Below, piece by piece: positions 48,056 through 57,588 of a DNA stretch of 64,000 nucleotides. Below the pieces are notes generated by a model. The model saw nothing but the letters and a program-made list of their open reading frames with translations, was not told the origin of the DNA and did not search any database. Location: contig NZ_LR134440.1 of the NCBI RefSeq assembly GCF_900637855.1, positions 1,054,001 through 1,118,000 on the forward strand. Reading direction: 5' to 3'. Position 1 is the first letter of the stretch, and every line of letters begins with the position of its first letter. Origin of the DNA: Neisseria animaloris (lineage in GTDB: Bacteria; Pseudomonadota; Gammaproteobacteria; Burkholderiales; Neisseriaceae). Made by a program: the position numbers and the translations under genes.

Positions 48056-48697
48056 ATGTCCGATTTCCGTCAAGATTTCCTCAAATTCGCGCTTGAACAA
48101 AATGTTTTGAAGTTCGGCGAATTCACCACCAAAGCAGGCCGTCAGTCGCCTTATTTTTTTAATGCCGGTTTGTTTAACGACGGCGCGTCCACTTTGGCGT
48201 TGGCCAAATTCTATGCACAAGCGATTATCGAGAGCAAAGTCGAATTCGATATGCTGTTCGGCCCGGCCTACAAAGGCATTATTCTGGCGGCGGCCACCGC
48301 TATGATGCTGGCTGAAAAAGGTGTGAATGTGCCGTTTGCCTACAACCGCAAAGAAGCGAAAGACCACGGCGAGGGCGGCGTGTTGGTGGGTGCCCCGCTC
48401 AAAGGCCGCGTGTTGATCATCGACGATGTGATTTCGGCAGGCACTTCGGTGCGCGAATCGGTTAAGCTGATTGAGGCGGAAGGCGCAACGCCTGCAGCCG
48501 TTGCGATTGCACTCGACCGCATGGAAAAAGGCACGGGCGAACTTTCCGCCGTGCAGGAAGTGGAGCAACAATACGGACTGCCGGTGGTGTCGATTGCCAA
48601 CTTGCGCGATTTGCTGGCTCTGCTGGAAAACAACGCCGAATTCGGTGCTTATCTGGAACCGGTACGCGCTTACTGCGAACGTTACGGCGTGGCTTGA
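48056..48697 (+). CDS. pyrE: Orotate phosphoribosyltransferase
   Basis: 213 residues from ATG 48056 (MSDFRQDFLKFALEQNVLKFGEF), matching homologues; the longer frame is rejected. The PRPP-binding motif VLIIDDVISAGTSVRES is near 118-134, with the flexible catalytic loop RKEAKDHGEGG near 98-108. Makes OMP from orotate, just before the PyrF step. Confidence 0.96.
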   Translation: MSDFRQDFLKFALEQNVLKFGEFTTKAGRQSPYFFNAGLFNDGASTLALAKFYAQAIIESKVEFDMLFGPAYKGIILAAATAMMLAEKGVNVPFAYNRKEAKDHGEGGVLVGAPLKGRVLIIDDVISAGTSVRESVKLIEAEGATPAAVAIALDRMEKGTGELSAVQEVEQQYGLPVVSIANLRDLLALLENNAEFGAYLEPVRAYCERYGVA

Positions 48698-48919
48698 AGC
48701 CCTCAATATAGCGTTTGTCTGTCCGAATAAGCTGCCCGGCACATGTTTTCAGACGGCCTCCTGCCGTCTGAAAAAATTTATACGCAAATCGAACATATCG
48801 CTGCACTTTTAGACACAAAAGCCGCCGCAACTCCGAATCTTCACAGGCTTAACTACACAGGCCGTCTGAAAACACTTAAAATACCCGTTCAAACAATAAC
48901 TTTAAATCAAGAAAATACC

Positions 48920-49342
48920 ATGCTCGTAAGCGTCTGTCCTCACTGCAAAACCCGCCACCGGGTGAAAGATACGCAATTGAATGTTGCGCAAGGTTTCGTT
49001 GTATGCAGCAAATGCGAAGGCCTGTTTCAGGCCAAAGACTATATGCGCGAAATGCCGGACAATGCCAAAGCCGACCAGCTTCCCTATGCGGTTACCGACG
49101 TTAAACTCGTCCACAGCATCGGCCCCCAAGTACGCACCCGCAAAGCCATGACCAAACACGAAATTGCCGACGTACTCGACAATCTTTTGCCTGACGACGG
49201 CAAAACAACAAAAAGTGCCGCGCCCGCCCGCGCCCAACGCGGCAACAAGGCAAAACAGGAAAACATTAACTGGACCCTTGCTTCGTTTGTGGCACTTACC
49301 GTATTGATTATGCAGCTTTTCTATCTGATTTTATTAAGATGA
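48920..49342 (+). CDS. Zinc-ribbon membrane protein (MJ0042-type finger)
   Basis: 140 residues from ATG 48920. The N-terminal zinc finger has CPHC at 6-9 and CSKC near 30-33. A charged middle part follows, then one C-terminal helix (about 118-139) that anchors it in the membrane. Resembles the DUF3426/MJ0042 zinc-ribbon proteins of beta-proteobacteria, though shorter. The stop overlaps the argA start (ATGA), so the two are coupled. Function unknown. Confidence 0.78.
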   Translation: MLVSVCPHCKTRHRVKDTQLNVAQGFVVCSKCEGLFQAKDYMREMPDNAKADQLPYAVTDVKLVHSIGPQVRTRKAMTKHEIADVLDNLLPDDGKTTKSAAPARAQRGNKAKQENINWTLASFVALTVLIMQLFYLILLR

Positions 49343-50652
49343 ACACTGCTGTTGACTTTGTGCGCGACTTCCGTGAAGCCGCCCCCTATATCAACTATCT
49401 GCGCGGCAAAACGCTGGTCATCGGCGTATCGAGCAGCCTGCTTTCCGGTTCCGCACTCAACACCCTTGCCGCCGATTTGAACCTGCTTGCCAGCTTGGGC
49501 GTGCGGCTGGTTGTCGTGCACGGCTCCCGCGCCCAAATCAATGCCTTGGCCGAAGCCGACCGCCACACGCCCCAATACCATAACGGCCACCGTATCACCG
49601 ATGAAACCACGCTCACTTATGTCAAACAGGCCTGCGGTATGGTACGCAGCGACATCGAAGCCGCCCTGTCCATCGGCATTTCCCGCGCACCCCAACGCGG
49701 CAGCTCGTTAAGCGTGGCCGGCGGCAATTTTGTTACCGCCCGCCCTTACGGTGTGATTGATGGAATCGACATGGGCTACACGGGGCACATCCGCAAGATC
49801 GACACCGACAGCATACGCCAACGCCTCGATAACGGTGCGTTGGTATTAATCAGCCCGCTGGGGCATTCACTCAGCGGCAAAACCTTCAACTTGAGCATGA
49901 GCGATATTGCCGAGGCCGCCGCCATTGCCCTGCAAGCGGAAAAACTGATCTACCTTGTCGAGCAAGAAGGCATTATCAATACGCAGGGCAATGTATTCCG
50001 CAACCTTTCCGCGCAAGAAGCCCGTATCCTGATTGAAACCGACCGCCACCATCCCGCCCAAAGCCGCCTGCTGCAATCCGCCATCAATGCGGTGGAAAGC
50101 GGCGTACAGCGCACTCATGTGCTCAGCGGACGACAGGACGGTAGCTTGATCGGCGAGCTGTTTTCGAGGCAGGGGGTCGGCACATCCATTGCCTGCGGTG
50201 CCTTTATGAACATACGCCGAGCCGAAATCAGTGATATTTCCGACATCATCACCCTCATCCGCCCGCTCGAAGAACAAGGCATCCTGTTGCGCCGCAGCCG
50301 CGAATACCTCGACGAACACATCAACGAATTTTTCGTTTTGGAACACGACCGCCAAATCTACGGCTGCGCGGCTCTGAAAACTTTTGCCGGCAGCTCCGAC
50401 GGCGAACTGGCCGGTTTGGTTGTTTCCCCCGAAGCCAGAAAAGGCGGTTACGGCGAATTGTTGCTCGAACATCTGATTAACGAAGCCCGCACCCGCAAAA
50501 TACGCACCTTGTTCGCCCTTTCCACCCAAACCGGCGAATGGTTTGTCGAACGCGGTTTTCAGACGGCCCCTGTGGAAGAGTTGCCCGAACAGCGGCAACG
50601 CGAATACTACGAAAGCGGCCGCAATTCGCAAGTATTCGCCTACTACCTTTAA
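49339..50652 (+). CDS. argA: Amino-acid N-acetyltransferase (N-acetylglutamate synthase)
   Basis: 437 residues. An amino-acid-kinase-like regulatory domain (about 1-285, [25 protein letters not shown]) precedes a GNAT acetyltransferase domain (about 292-437, [24 protein letters not shown]). First step of arginine synthesis, normally inhibited by arginine. Starts in an ATGA overlap with the zinc-ribbon gene. A DUS is in frame near 50557. Confidence 0.95.
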   Translation: MNTAVDFVRDFREAAPYINYLRGKTLVIGVSSSLLSGSALNTLAADLNLLASLGVRLVVVHGSRAQINALAEADRHTPQYHNGHRITDETTLTYVKQACGMVRSDIEAALSIGISRAPQRGSSLSVAGGNFVTARPYGVIDGIDMGYTGHIRKIDTDSIRQRLDNGALVLISPLGHSLSGKTFNLSMSDIAEAAAIALQAEKLIYLVEQEGIINTQGNVFRNLSAQEARILIETDRHHPAQSRLLQSAINAVESGVQRTHVLSGRQDGSLIGELFSRQGVGTSIACGAFMNIRRAEISDISDIITLIRPLEEQGILLRRSREYLDEHINEFFVLEHDRQIYGCAALKTFAGSSDGELAGLVVSPEARKGGYGELLLEHLINEARTRKIRTLFALSTQTGEWFVERGFQTAPVEELPEQRQREYYESGRNSQVFAYYL

Positions 50653-50777
50653 CCTGCCTGCAAAAAGCGGCCGGTCGAAAGCGAACCGCGGCACCATCGG
50701 CCCGGGCAATATACAAACCCGTCTTGCTCCGCTACAATCAAGACCATCTGAAACACTACATTCAAAAGGAAACCGAC

Positions 50778-51047
50778 ATGACCCGCATGGTTCACTGCAT
50801 CAAACTCGGCAAAGAAGCCCCCGGCATGAAATTCGCCCCGCTGCCTAACGAGCTGGGCAAGCGCATTTTTGAAAACGTATCCCAAGAAGCATGGGACGCT
50901 TGGACGCGCCACCAGACCATGCTCATCAACGAAAACCGCCTCAGCCTCGCCGATCCGCGTGCACGCGAATATTTAGCGCAGCAAATGGAAAACTACTTCT
51001 TCGGCGACGGAGCCGACCAAGTGCAAGGCTATGTGCCGCAGAAATAA
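50778..51047 (+). CDS. yggX: Fe(II)-trafficking/oxidative damage protein YggX
   Basis: 89 residues from ATG 50778 (ribosome site AAAAGGA). [17 protein letters not shown] has the conserved Cys7; [29 protein letters not shown] and QMENYFFG are family signatures. Protects iron-sulfur enzymes from oxidation. 125 bp downstream of argA; terminator at 51077-51111. Confidence 0.96.
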   Translation: MTRMVHCIKLGKEAPGMKFAPLPNELGKRIFENVSQEAWDAWTRHQTMLINENRLSLADPRAREYLAQQMENYFFGDGADQVQGYVPQK

Positions 51048-51076
51048 TCTTGCCGGATTGCTTTCGGAAAACAAGG

Positions 51077-51111
51077 AAAGGCCGTCTGAAAACAGTTTTC
51101 AGACGGCCTTT
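51077..51111 (+). terminator. DUS-pair terminator of yggX
   Basis: 17-bp perfect arms with a 1-nt centre. Confidence 0.75.
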
Positions 51112-51299
51112 GCTTATATCGGCTGCCAACTTGAAAGTTAATATTTCATAAGCGGAAAACTACCGCACTTTCCCAATATCAAATCTACCCACATTTGGCA
51201 AAACTTCCCTGTAATCCCCCGTTATTGTATCCACATCAAATACTTTCAGACGGCCTCATATATAATCAGGCACTCTCTTTTACCTTCCGCAAATACCTT

Positions 51300-52205
51300 A
51301 TGGCTTTCAAACACTGGCTCGCCGCCGCCCGCCTGCGCACTTTGCCGCTAGCCGCTGCGTCTGCATTATGCGGCAGCGTGTCGGCAGCCCTAAATCAGCA
51401 AAGCAATCCGCCGGTTTTGGTGTTATGCGTCATGACCGCCGTCGCCTTGCAAATATTCAGCAATTTGGCCAATGATTACGGCGATGCCTGCAACGGTGCC
51501 GATTCTGCTGCACGCCGCGGGCCGGAGCGCATGGTCGGTGCCGGACACATCAGCCGTACCGCCATGAAACGCGGGCTGGTTGCCGCCGCCGTTATCTGCT
51601 GCGCGCTCGGCATCTCCCTTTTAGCAGCCGCCCTGCCCTCCATCGGCATGAGCGGACTGCAAAACTGGCTGTTGTGGCTGCTGCTCGGTGCGGCGGCGGT
51701 GGCGGCGGCATTCGCTTATACGGCCGGTAAAAACCCTTACGGATACGTCGGTTTGGGCGATTTGGCCGTGCTGGTTTTCTTCGGCTGGCTCGGCGTGCTC
51801 GGTTGCGAATATCTGCAAACAGGCCGTCTGAACACATGGTCGTGGCTACCCGCCACCGCACTCGGATTGTGGTGCAGCATGGTGTTGAACATCAACAATA
51901 TGCGCGATATCGACAGCGATTCGGCCGCAGGTAAAACCACCGTCGCCGTGCGCTTGGGGCTGCGCCGCGCCAAGCTGTATCACACTGCTTTGCTGGCAGC
52001 GGCAGGATTGATGTGGTGGCGGTGGCTGCCCCGGTATTTCAGCACAACATCTGTAAGCCGTTTGCATGCTTTTCTACTGGCAGCATCACTCATCCACTTG
52101 TATTTTCTTAAAAAAGCCCAATCTTGCGCGCAGCTCGACAAACTGCTGCCGCAATGGAGCATCACGGTTTTGCTGTGGGTGCTGCTGTTGTGGCTGCATG
52201 TGTGA
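51300..52205 (+). CDS. menA: 1,4-dihydroxy-2-naphthoate prenyltransferase-like (MenA)
   Basis: 301 residues from ATG 51300 (MAFKHWLAAARLRTLPLAA); the upstream frame contains a DUS. About eight helices, UbiA superfamily. The first Asp motif is NDYGDACNGAD near 60-70 and the second is NNMRDIDSDSAAGK near 200-213. Assigned to MenA by these motifs. No other men gene is in the window and Neisseria is mainly a ubiquinone user, so the actual quinone product is uncertain. Confidence 0.85.
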   Translation: MAFKHWLAAARLRTLPLAAASALCGSVSAALNQQSNPPVLVLCVMTAVALQIFSNLANDYGDACNGADSAARRGPERMVGAGHISRTAMKRGLVAAAVICCALGISLLAAALPSIGMSGLQNWLLWLLLGAAAVAAAFAYTAGKNPYGYVGLGDLAVLVFFGWLGVLGCEYLQTGRLNTWSWLPATALGLWCSMVLNINNMRDIDSDSAAGKTTVAVRLGLRRAKLYHTALLAAAGLMWWRWLPRYFSTTSVSRLHAFLLAASLIHLYFLKKAQSCAQLDKLLPQWSITVLLWVLLLWLHV

Positions 52206-52324
52206 AGCCGATCGGCGGCACTTCAAACCGATTGCGATAATTTTGCGCCAAAATCTTTGATTTGCTGCTAAAATCTTTTTTCATTCATTTTTTACACACA
52301 TTCCTCAAATAGGGAGCAAACGCC

Positions 52325-53014
52325 ATGCAAAACGACGTTTATCATTACACCCAAACCGCCGGCGCGGTGCAGAAAAATACCGTGCTGCGCAAAACATACG
52401 GTCTGCTCGGTCTTTCTTTTATTCCCTGTGCTGCGGGCGCATTTTTAAGCAGCCAAGTCGGCTTCAACCTATACAGCATGTTCGGCAACCGCTGGATTGC
52501 TTTCGGCGTGGTGCTGGCCTTTTTCTACGGCATGTGCTTCCTGATTGAGAAAAACCGTTACAGCAATGTGGGTGCCACCTTGCTGATGGTGTTCACTTTC
52601 GGCATGGGCGTGCTGATCAGCCCGCTGCTGCAATACAGCCTCAGCTTCAGCAACGGTGCGAAAATCGTCGGCCTTGCCGCCGCCATGACTGCCGCCGTGT
52701 TCTTTACCATGGCTGCGATGGCGCGCCGTACCAAAGCCGACATGAATTCACTCGGCCGCTTCTTGGTGGTGGGTGCCGTTGTGTTGATGGTGGGCGTAGT
52801 GGCCAATATGTTCCTGCAAATTCCTGCGCTGGGCTTAACGATTTCCGCAGGTTTTGTGATTTTCAGCTCGCTGGTGATTATGTGGCGGATCCGTACTGTG
52901 ATTGACGGCGGCGAAACCAGCCACATCAGCGCGGCTTTAACCATCTTTATTTCCCTCTACAATATTTTCAGCAGCCTGCTCAACATCTTGCTTTCTTTGA
53001 GCGGCGAAGATTAA
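52325..53014 (+). CDS. Bax inhibitor-1/YccA-family membrane protein
   Basis: 229 residues with seven hydrophobic helices. MQNDVYHYTQTAGAVQKNTVLRKTYGLLGLSF at the N-terminus and LFISLYNIFSSLLNILL-like C-terminus are typical of the YccA/YbhL group. Members act as pH-sensitive calcium leak channels or FtsH modulators. The physiological role here is unknown. Ribosome site AGGGAG. Confidence 0.93.
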   Translation: MQNDVYHYTQTAGAVQKNTVLRKTYGLLGLSFIPCAAGAFLSSQVGFNLYSMFGNRWIAFGVVLAFFYGMCFLIEKNRYSNVGATLLMVFTFGMGVLISPLLQYSLSFSNGAKIVGLAAAMTAAVFFTMAAMARRTKADMNSLGRFLVVGAVVLMVGVVANMFLQIPALGLTISAGFVIFSSLVIMWRIRTVIDGGETSHISAALTIFISLYNIFSSLLNILLSLSGED

Positions 53015-53035
53015 TTTATATGAAACATTAAAAAG

Positions 53036-53069
53036 AGGCCGTCTGAAAACTTTCAGACGGCCTTTCTTA
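53036..53069. terminator. Bidirectional DUS-pair terminator, BI-1 gene / znuA
   Basis: 13-bp arms with a 2-nt centre and T-rich tail, between convergent genes. Confidence 0.7.
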
Positions 53070-53083
53070 TCGGCAACCGCAGC

Positions 53084-54004
53084 TTATTGCTTCATCGCAT
53101 CGGTTAACGCTTTCACATTGTAGCGGTACATATTCACATAAGTATCCGCCGGTGCGCCGGTGCTTAAGGCATCGGAATACAGTTTTCCGCTTACTTTCAC
53201 GCCGGTTTCTTGGGCGATGCGGTCAACCATGCGCGTGTCTTTGATATTTTCGGCAAACACGGCCTTGATACCGTCGCGCTTAATCTGGCGGATAATCGCC
53301 GCCACTTGTTTGGCAGACGGTTCAGCGCTGCTGCTCACGCCTTGGGGGGCAATGAATTTGATGTTGTAACGCTTGCCCATATAGGCGAAAGCATCATGGC
53401 CGGTCAGCACTTTACGTTGGTTTTGCGGCACGGCATTAAAGGCCTTTTGCGTGTCTTCGTGCAGCTTTTTCAACTGACCTTGATAGTCTGCCAAACGCTG
53501 CTGATAGTAAGCCTTGCCTTCGGGGTCGGCTTTAATCAGGGCGTTGGCGACGTTTTGGGCGTACGTTTGCATCAGCACGGGGTCAGTCCACACATGCGGA
53601 TCAAATTCTCCGTGGTCGTGATGATGGTGGTGGTCATGGTGGTCGTGTCCATGATGATGGTGGTGCCCGCCTTCGGGTGCTTTCAACGGTTTGATACCCG
53701 CAGTTGCTTCGGCATAAGCTACTTTGCTTTGTTTCACGGCACGTTGCACATCCGCCGCCTCCAAACCCAAACCGTTTACCAACACCAACTTGGCTGAGCG
53801 GATTTTTTTCACGTCGCCGCTGGTCATATGATAGGCATGTGCGTCTTGGTTAGGGCCTACCAGATTCTGTACGTTCACGCGCTCGCCGCCGACCTGCTTG
53901 GCCACATCGCCCAAAATGCTGAAACTGGTTACCACAGGCATGGGGGCGGCATACAGGCTGCCGGAAACCAAAACGGCAATCAAACCGGTTTTCCAATGTT
54001 TCAT
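53084..54004 (-). CDS. znuA: Zinc ABC transporter substrate-binding protein
   Basis: 306 residues from ATG 54004 (MKHWKTGLIAVLVSGSLYAAP); the longer frame is rejected. Signal peptide without lipobox. Cluster A-I fold. Metal ligands: His in DAHAYHMTSGD near 55-60, in GHDAFAYMGKRY near 203, and Asp near 280. A His/Asp-rich loop at about 113-140 (HHHHHGHDHHDH) marks zinc specificity. Last gene of znuCBA on this strand; an 88-bp gap separates it from znuB. Confidence 0.94.
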   Translation of the reverse strand: MKHWKTGLIAVLVSGSLYAAPMPVVTSFSILGDVAKQVGGERVNVQNLVGPNQDAHAYHMTSGDVKKIRSAKLVLVNGLGLEAADVQRAVKQSKVAYAEATAGIKPLKAPEGGHHHHHGHDHHDHHHHHDHGEFDPHVWTDPVLMQTYAQNVANALIKADPEGKAYYQQRLADYQGQLKKLHEDTQKAFNAVPQNQRKVLTGHDAFAYMGKRYNIKFIAPQGVSSSAEPSAKQVAAIIRQIKRDGIKAVFAENIKDTRMVDRIAQETGVKVSGKLYSDALSTGAPADTYVNMYRYNVKALTDAMKQ

Positions 54005-54092
54005 AATTTTTCCTTTGCTATAACATAACTCTAATTGATCGTACGACCCGCCGCAAACACGCTTCAAACAACAGGCCGTCTGAAAAGGACGT

Positions 54093-54968
54093 TTAAACTT
54101 TAAGGTGCCGCTTGTGCCGCAACCACTTCGGTACGATACCGCCTTCCCAGCCGAGCAGCACCGAAAACAGATAAAGTGCGCCGCACCACAGAATAATCGC
54201 CGGGCCGGAGGGAATTTCAACATAATATGAAAACAACAGCCCGCCGAAGCCGCACAGCAAAGCCACCGCCACCGACAGCAACAACAACATGCCCATGCTC
54301 CGTGCCCACAGCCGTGCGGTAATTGCCGGCAACATCATCAAACCCACCGACATCAACGTACCCAACGCCTGAAACCCAGCCACCAGATTCATCACTACCA
54401 ACACTAAAAACAGCACGTGCCAAAAGCCGCCTTTGCCGTTTACCGCCTTCAAAAACAACGGGTCTATGCTTTCCAACACCAGCGGCCGGTAAATCACCGC
54501 CAGCACCAGAATGGTTACGCTGGCCACCAGTGCAACCAACTGCAAAGCGGGTAAATCCACCGCCAGCACCGAACCGAACAAGAGATGCAGTAAATCGATG
54601 CTGCTGCCGCTTTTACTGACTAACACCACGCCGATAGCGAGGCTGCTCAAATAAAACGCCGCAAAGTTCGCATCTTCTTTCAAAGTGGTAAAACGGCTTA
54701 CTAATCCGGCCAGCAGAGCCATCAGCATTCCTGCCGCGAAACCACCCACACTCATGGCGGGCAGGCTCAGTCCGGCAAACATATAGCCGATGGCGGCACC
54801 GGGCAACACCGCATGGCTGAGGGCATCGCCCACCAAGCTCATGCGGCGCATCACTAAAAACACGCCCACGGGCGCTGCGCTCAGAGCGAGGAATACCACC
54901 GAGGCCAGCGCATAACGCATGAAGTCGAATTCCGTAAACGGTTCGACGATTAATTCGTAAATACTCAT
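54093..54968 (-). CDS. znuB: Zinc ABC transporter permease
   Basis: 291 residues, ABC-3 family with eight or nine helices. RMSLVGDALSHAVLPGAAIGYM near 42-63 is the cytoplasmic coupling signature. Pairs with ZnuC and ZnuA to import zinc. Separated from znuC by 87 bp that hold a DUS pair. Confidence 0.95.
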   Translation of the reverse strand: MSIYELIVEPFTEFDFMRYALASVVFLALSAAPVGVFLVMRRMSLVGDALSHAVLPGAAIGYMFAGLSLPAMSVGGFAAGMLMALLAGLVSRFTTLKEDANFAAFYLSSLAIGVVLVSKSGSSIDLLHLLFGSVLAVDLPALQLVALVASVTILVLAVIYRPLVLESIDPLFLKAVNGKGGFWHVLFLVLVVMNLVAGFQALGTLMSVGLMMLPAITARLWARSMGMLLLLSVAVALLCGFGGLLFSYYVEIPSGPAIILWCGALYLFSVLLGWEGGIVPKWLRHKRHLKV

Positions 54969-54981
54969 TTTGTTCTGTCGG

Positions 54982-55037
54982 AGGCCGTCTGAAAAAGTTC
55001 AAGCAGCCCAATTTAACTGTTTGTTTTCAGACGGCCT
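54982..55037 (-). terminator. Inverted DUS pair between znuC and znuB
   Basis: 14-bp arms with a 28-nt loop inside the znu operon; likely a weak or leaky terminator. Confidence 0.4.
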
Positions 55038-55055
55038 TTTATAATCCGGCTACCA

Positions 55056-55781
55056 CTATGCCGCACACCATTCACCGGTTTCGTGCCGTTGCACCGCTGC
55101 GTTTGCCTTTTGCAAAAAACAGTCGGTCAGCACCGATTCGGTGGCTCCGGCGGCAATTTTTTCACGTGCAATCAGCAAGGTATCGGGGAAATACGCCCGC
55201 ACTTGCTCGTAATCGTGCAATACGGCTATTACCGCCAATCCTTCTTGGTGGCAGCGGAGCAACACATCCAGAAGCGCGTAGGTAGTTTTTGCATCTACCG
55301 CGTTGAAGGGTTCGTCCAGCAAAAGAAACTTGGCATCCTGTACCAGCATGCGTGCAAACAATACCCGCTGAAACTGGCCGTTGGATAAATGTGCAATCTG
55401 GCGTGAAGCGAAATCCGCCATTTCCACACGTTGCAATGCCTCGTGCACCCGTTGACGCTGGCGGGCATTCACACGTCCGAAAAAACCGATTTCATACCAC
55501 AGTCCCATTGCCGCCAACTCGAACACCGTCATCGGCTGGCTGCGGTCAATATCGGACTGCTGCGGCAGGTAGGCGATATCTTTCCGCTGCAACCCCCGAA
55601 GGTGAATACTGCCTGTATCGGCTTTCAGCAAACCGATCATGGCTTTGAGCAGAGTGGATTTTCCTGCCCCGTTCGGACCGAACACCGCCCACATGCTGCC
55701 GTCGGCAAATTCCATATCCAAATGGTGTACGGCGGGAAAACGCTGGTAGCTGACGGTAAGATTTTCAACTACGATACTCAT
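55056..55781 (-). CDS. znuC: Zinc ABC transporter ATP-binding protein
   Basis: 241 residues from ATG 55781 (MSIVVENLTVSYQ). Walker A GPNGAGKSTLLKAM near 38-51, signature LSNGQFQRVLFARML near 140-154, Walker B KFLLLDEPFNAVD near 160-172. Energises zinc uptake with ZnuB. Its start codon overlaps the stop of a 32-codon gene (ATGA), so translation is coupled. A Zur-like box lies upstream of that small gene. Confidence 0.95.
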   Translation of the reverse strand: MSIVVENLTVSYQRFPAVHHLDMEFADGSMWAVFGPNGAGKSTLLKAMIGLLKADTGSIHLRGLQRKDIAYLPQQSDIDRSQPMTVFELAAMGLWYEIGFFGRVNARQRQRVHEALQRVEMADFASRQIAHLSNGQFQRVLFARMLVQDAKFLLLDEPFNAVDAKTTYALLDVLLRCHQEGLAVIAVLHDYEQVRAYFPDTLLIAREKIAAGATESVLTDCFLQKANAAVQRHETGEWCAA

Positions 55782-55876
55782 GCTACGGCCCAAAAATAAA
55801 CGCTCCACAGTAAGGCCAGCGCACACAGCGCCAGCAACAAACGTTGGAGCAAACCGGTTAATAAAATCGAATTCAT
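55778..55876 (-). CDS. 32-residue membrane micro-protein coupled to znuC
   Basis: ATG 55876 with a ribosome site AAGAAG 7 nt before. The product MNSILLTGLLQRLLLALCAL plus 12 more residues is one hydrophobic helix ending WSVYFWAVA. Its TGA overlaps the znuC ATG, which is strong evidence of translation. It may be a small transporter subunit or a leader peptide that sets ZnuC synthesis. Not recognised as a known family. Confidence 0.6.
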   Translation of the reverse strand: MNSILLTGLLQRLLLALCALALLWSVYFWAVA

Positions 55877-56210
55877 GGATACTTCTTAAGAGATTTCAGA
55901 CGGTCTGTGAAGATTCTGTGAAGATACCGTTCGGTTCGGTACCGTCTGAAATCATCGCCAAAGGAATAAATGATACTGCATAACATCATGGTTGTAAAAC
56001 AAAAAATTGGAGAACGCTTATTCTACACAATTTTCTGCCACTTTATTTTGATGTTAGATCAATATCATTTCAGATAGCCCGATGCCGATGCTTTTTTAAG
56101 ACGAAACCAAGCTGTATCCGGCCATTTTTCTATGTCGAAATACCGCCCGCAACTGAAAACAGCCGTTAAAAATCGGTACAATACGTTTTTTCTTTTCATG
56201 AAAGCCCTCT
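55877..56210. other. Leader region between znuC unit and DUF2288 gene
   Basis: Holds the znu promoter region with a Zur-like box (55971-55985), two DUS-like copies (55895-55906, 55943-55950) and a TTGAT-N5-ATCAA dyad at 56048-56062. No further gene seen. Confidence 0.5.
55971..55985 (-). promoter_or_regulatory. Imperfect Zur-like box upstream of znu operon
   Basis: On the minus strand TGTTATGCAGTATCA: a perfect left half-site TGTTAT and 13 of 15 positions of the Zur consensus. It lies 95 bp before the micro-gene and znuC, as expected for a Zur-repressed zinc importer. Confidence 0.5.
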
Positions 56211-56507
56211 ATGTCCGCACCCCTGCTGAACGATAAGCTCAATCTTGAAACCGCCCGCATCAACTGGCAGGAACTGCAACCCCACTTCGCTCGCGGAGCA
56301 GCGGTTTATGTTAGCCCCGACCTGGATCTAATCGATATCGCCCGCCGCATGGCCGAGGACGACAGCACAACTTTGGGGGCACTGATGCAGCAGGGTAAAT
56401 TCGGTGTCGTCAGTGAGGCGCAAGCCCGACGGTTTCTGGCCGAGAATCAAGACATGTGGGCGGTCGTGGTTGCGCCGTGGGTACTGATTCAACCCTGTGC
56501 GGCATAA
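56211..56507 (+). CDS. DUF2288 domain protein
   Basis: 98 residues; NLETARINWQELQPHFARGAAVYVSPDLDLIDIARRM and the C-terminal LAENQDMWAVVVAPWVLIQ fit DUF2288, which fills the whole protein. Function unknown. Monocistronic; a degenerate DUS pair follows at about 56544-56578. Confidence 0.88.
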   Translation: MSAPLLNDKLNLETARINWQELQPHFARGAAVYVSPDLDLIDIARRMAEDDSTTLGALMQQGKFGVVSEAQARRFLAENQDMWAVVVAPWVLIQPCAA

Positions 56508-56584
56508 GCCACTATCATTTTCCGCAAATCGGTGCAAGGTCGAGGGCCGTCTGAAAACCATTGTTTGGGCGGCCTGTCGATTAC

Positions 56585-57475
56585 TCAGTCTTCCTTAACC
56601 TTTTCACTGATAAAGTCGATAAAACTGCGTACTTTCGCACTCAAAAAAGTACGGTCCACATAAGCCGCATAAAGTTGTGCAGTCATAATTTTATAATCCG
56701 GCAGCAACCTTACCATACTGCCGTTTTTCAAATCGTTACATACACTCCACTCCGGCTGGAATCCGATACCGCAACCGGCACGTATCAAACTGCCTATCAT
56801 CAAGGTATTGTCGCAAGAAACAGCCTGCTTCAAAACAAGCTGTACACTTTCACCGCCCTCGCGCGGACGAATGTCGACATGGCTCATATCGACATAAGAA
56901 GGCAATATTGCATGATGGCTCTGGACTTCTTCAGGCGTTTCGGGCACACCGTTACGGCGCAGATATTCGGGGGATGCCAGTAAAAAAAATTCTATTTCCG
57001 CCAGCGGCTTCACAATCAGTGAAGGATTAGGATCGTTGGAAACACGCAAGGCCAAATCAATACCGTCGGCAATCAGATCGGTGTGGCGGTTGCTGAGCAG
57101 CAAATCAAGCGATACCTCTGGGTAACGGCTACGGTATTCGGCAATCCAATTTCCTACCCGATAACCTGCAAACCACTGCGGCATGGTTATCCTCAACACA
57201 CCTTGCGGTTTTTCAACACTCCCGGCAGCTTTCTGGGCTGCCGTTTCCAGCGTTTCCAAAGCGTAACTGCATTGGTTGTAATACTCTTCCCCTGCCTCGG
57301 TAAGATGCAGGTTGCGGTTGTTGCGGTGCAGTAATTTGGCATGAATGGTATTTTCAAGATGGCTCACATGCTTACTCGCCATAGCGGTCGAAATACCGAG
57401 ATGGTCGGCCGCCCGGGTAAAGCTGCCGCTTTGCACCACCTGGCGAAATACTTTTAAACTGAATAAGGTATCCAT
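56585..57475 (-). CDS. LysR-family transcriptional regulator
   Basis: 296 residues. N-terminal winged helix (MDTLFSLKVFRQVVQSGSFTRAADHLGISTAMASKHV pattern, 1-60) and a periplasmic-binding-like effector domain (about 90-290). Belongs to the CrgA/DsdC-like LTTR group common in Neisseria. It is divergent from doxX and the nitroreductase gene 113 bp away, so it probably controls them, perhaps in response to quinones or electrophiles. Confidence 0.93.
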   Translation of the reverse strand: MDTLFSLKVFRQVVQSGSFTRAADHLGISTAMASKHVSHLENTIHAKLLHRNNRNLHLTEAGEEYYNQCSYALETLETAAQKAAGSVEKPQGVLRITMPQWFAGYRVGNWIAEYRSRYPEVSLDLLLSNRHTDLIADGIDLALRVSNDPNPSLIVKPLAEIEFFLLASPEYLRRNGVPETPEEVQSHHAILPSYVDMSHVDIRPREGGESVQLVLKQAVSCDNTLMIGSLIRAGCGIGFQPEWSVCNDLKNGSMVRLLPDYKIMTAQLYAAYVDRTFLSAKVRSFIDFISEKVKED

Positions 57476-57588
57476 GCTTTCCCAATAAGAAATATTATAT
57501 AAACAAATAAAGTATATTTTAATAAATATGAAATAACTATACTAAAACGGTAATTTTCATATTCTTACAACACAACAGGAGATTTATC

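Noticed and set aside
53343..53350. C6/G6 run in znuA as a phase-variation tract
   Set aside because: Six bases are short for slippage switching, the frame is intact, and znuA is not a surface antigen.
56048..56062. FNR site TTGATGTTAGATCAA
   Set aside because: The half-sites are 5 bp apart instead of 4, so FNR binding is unlikely.
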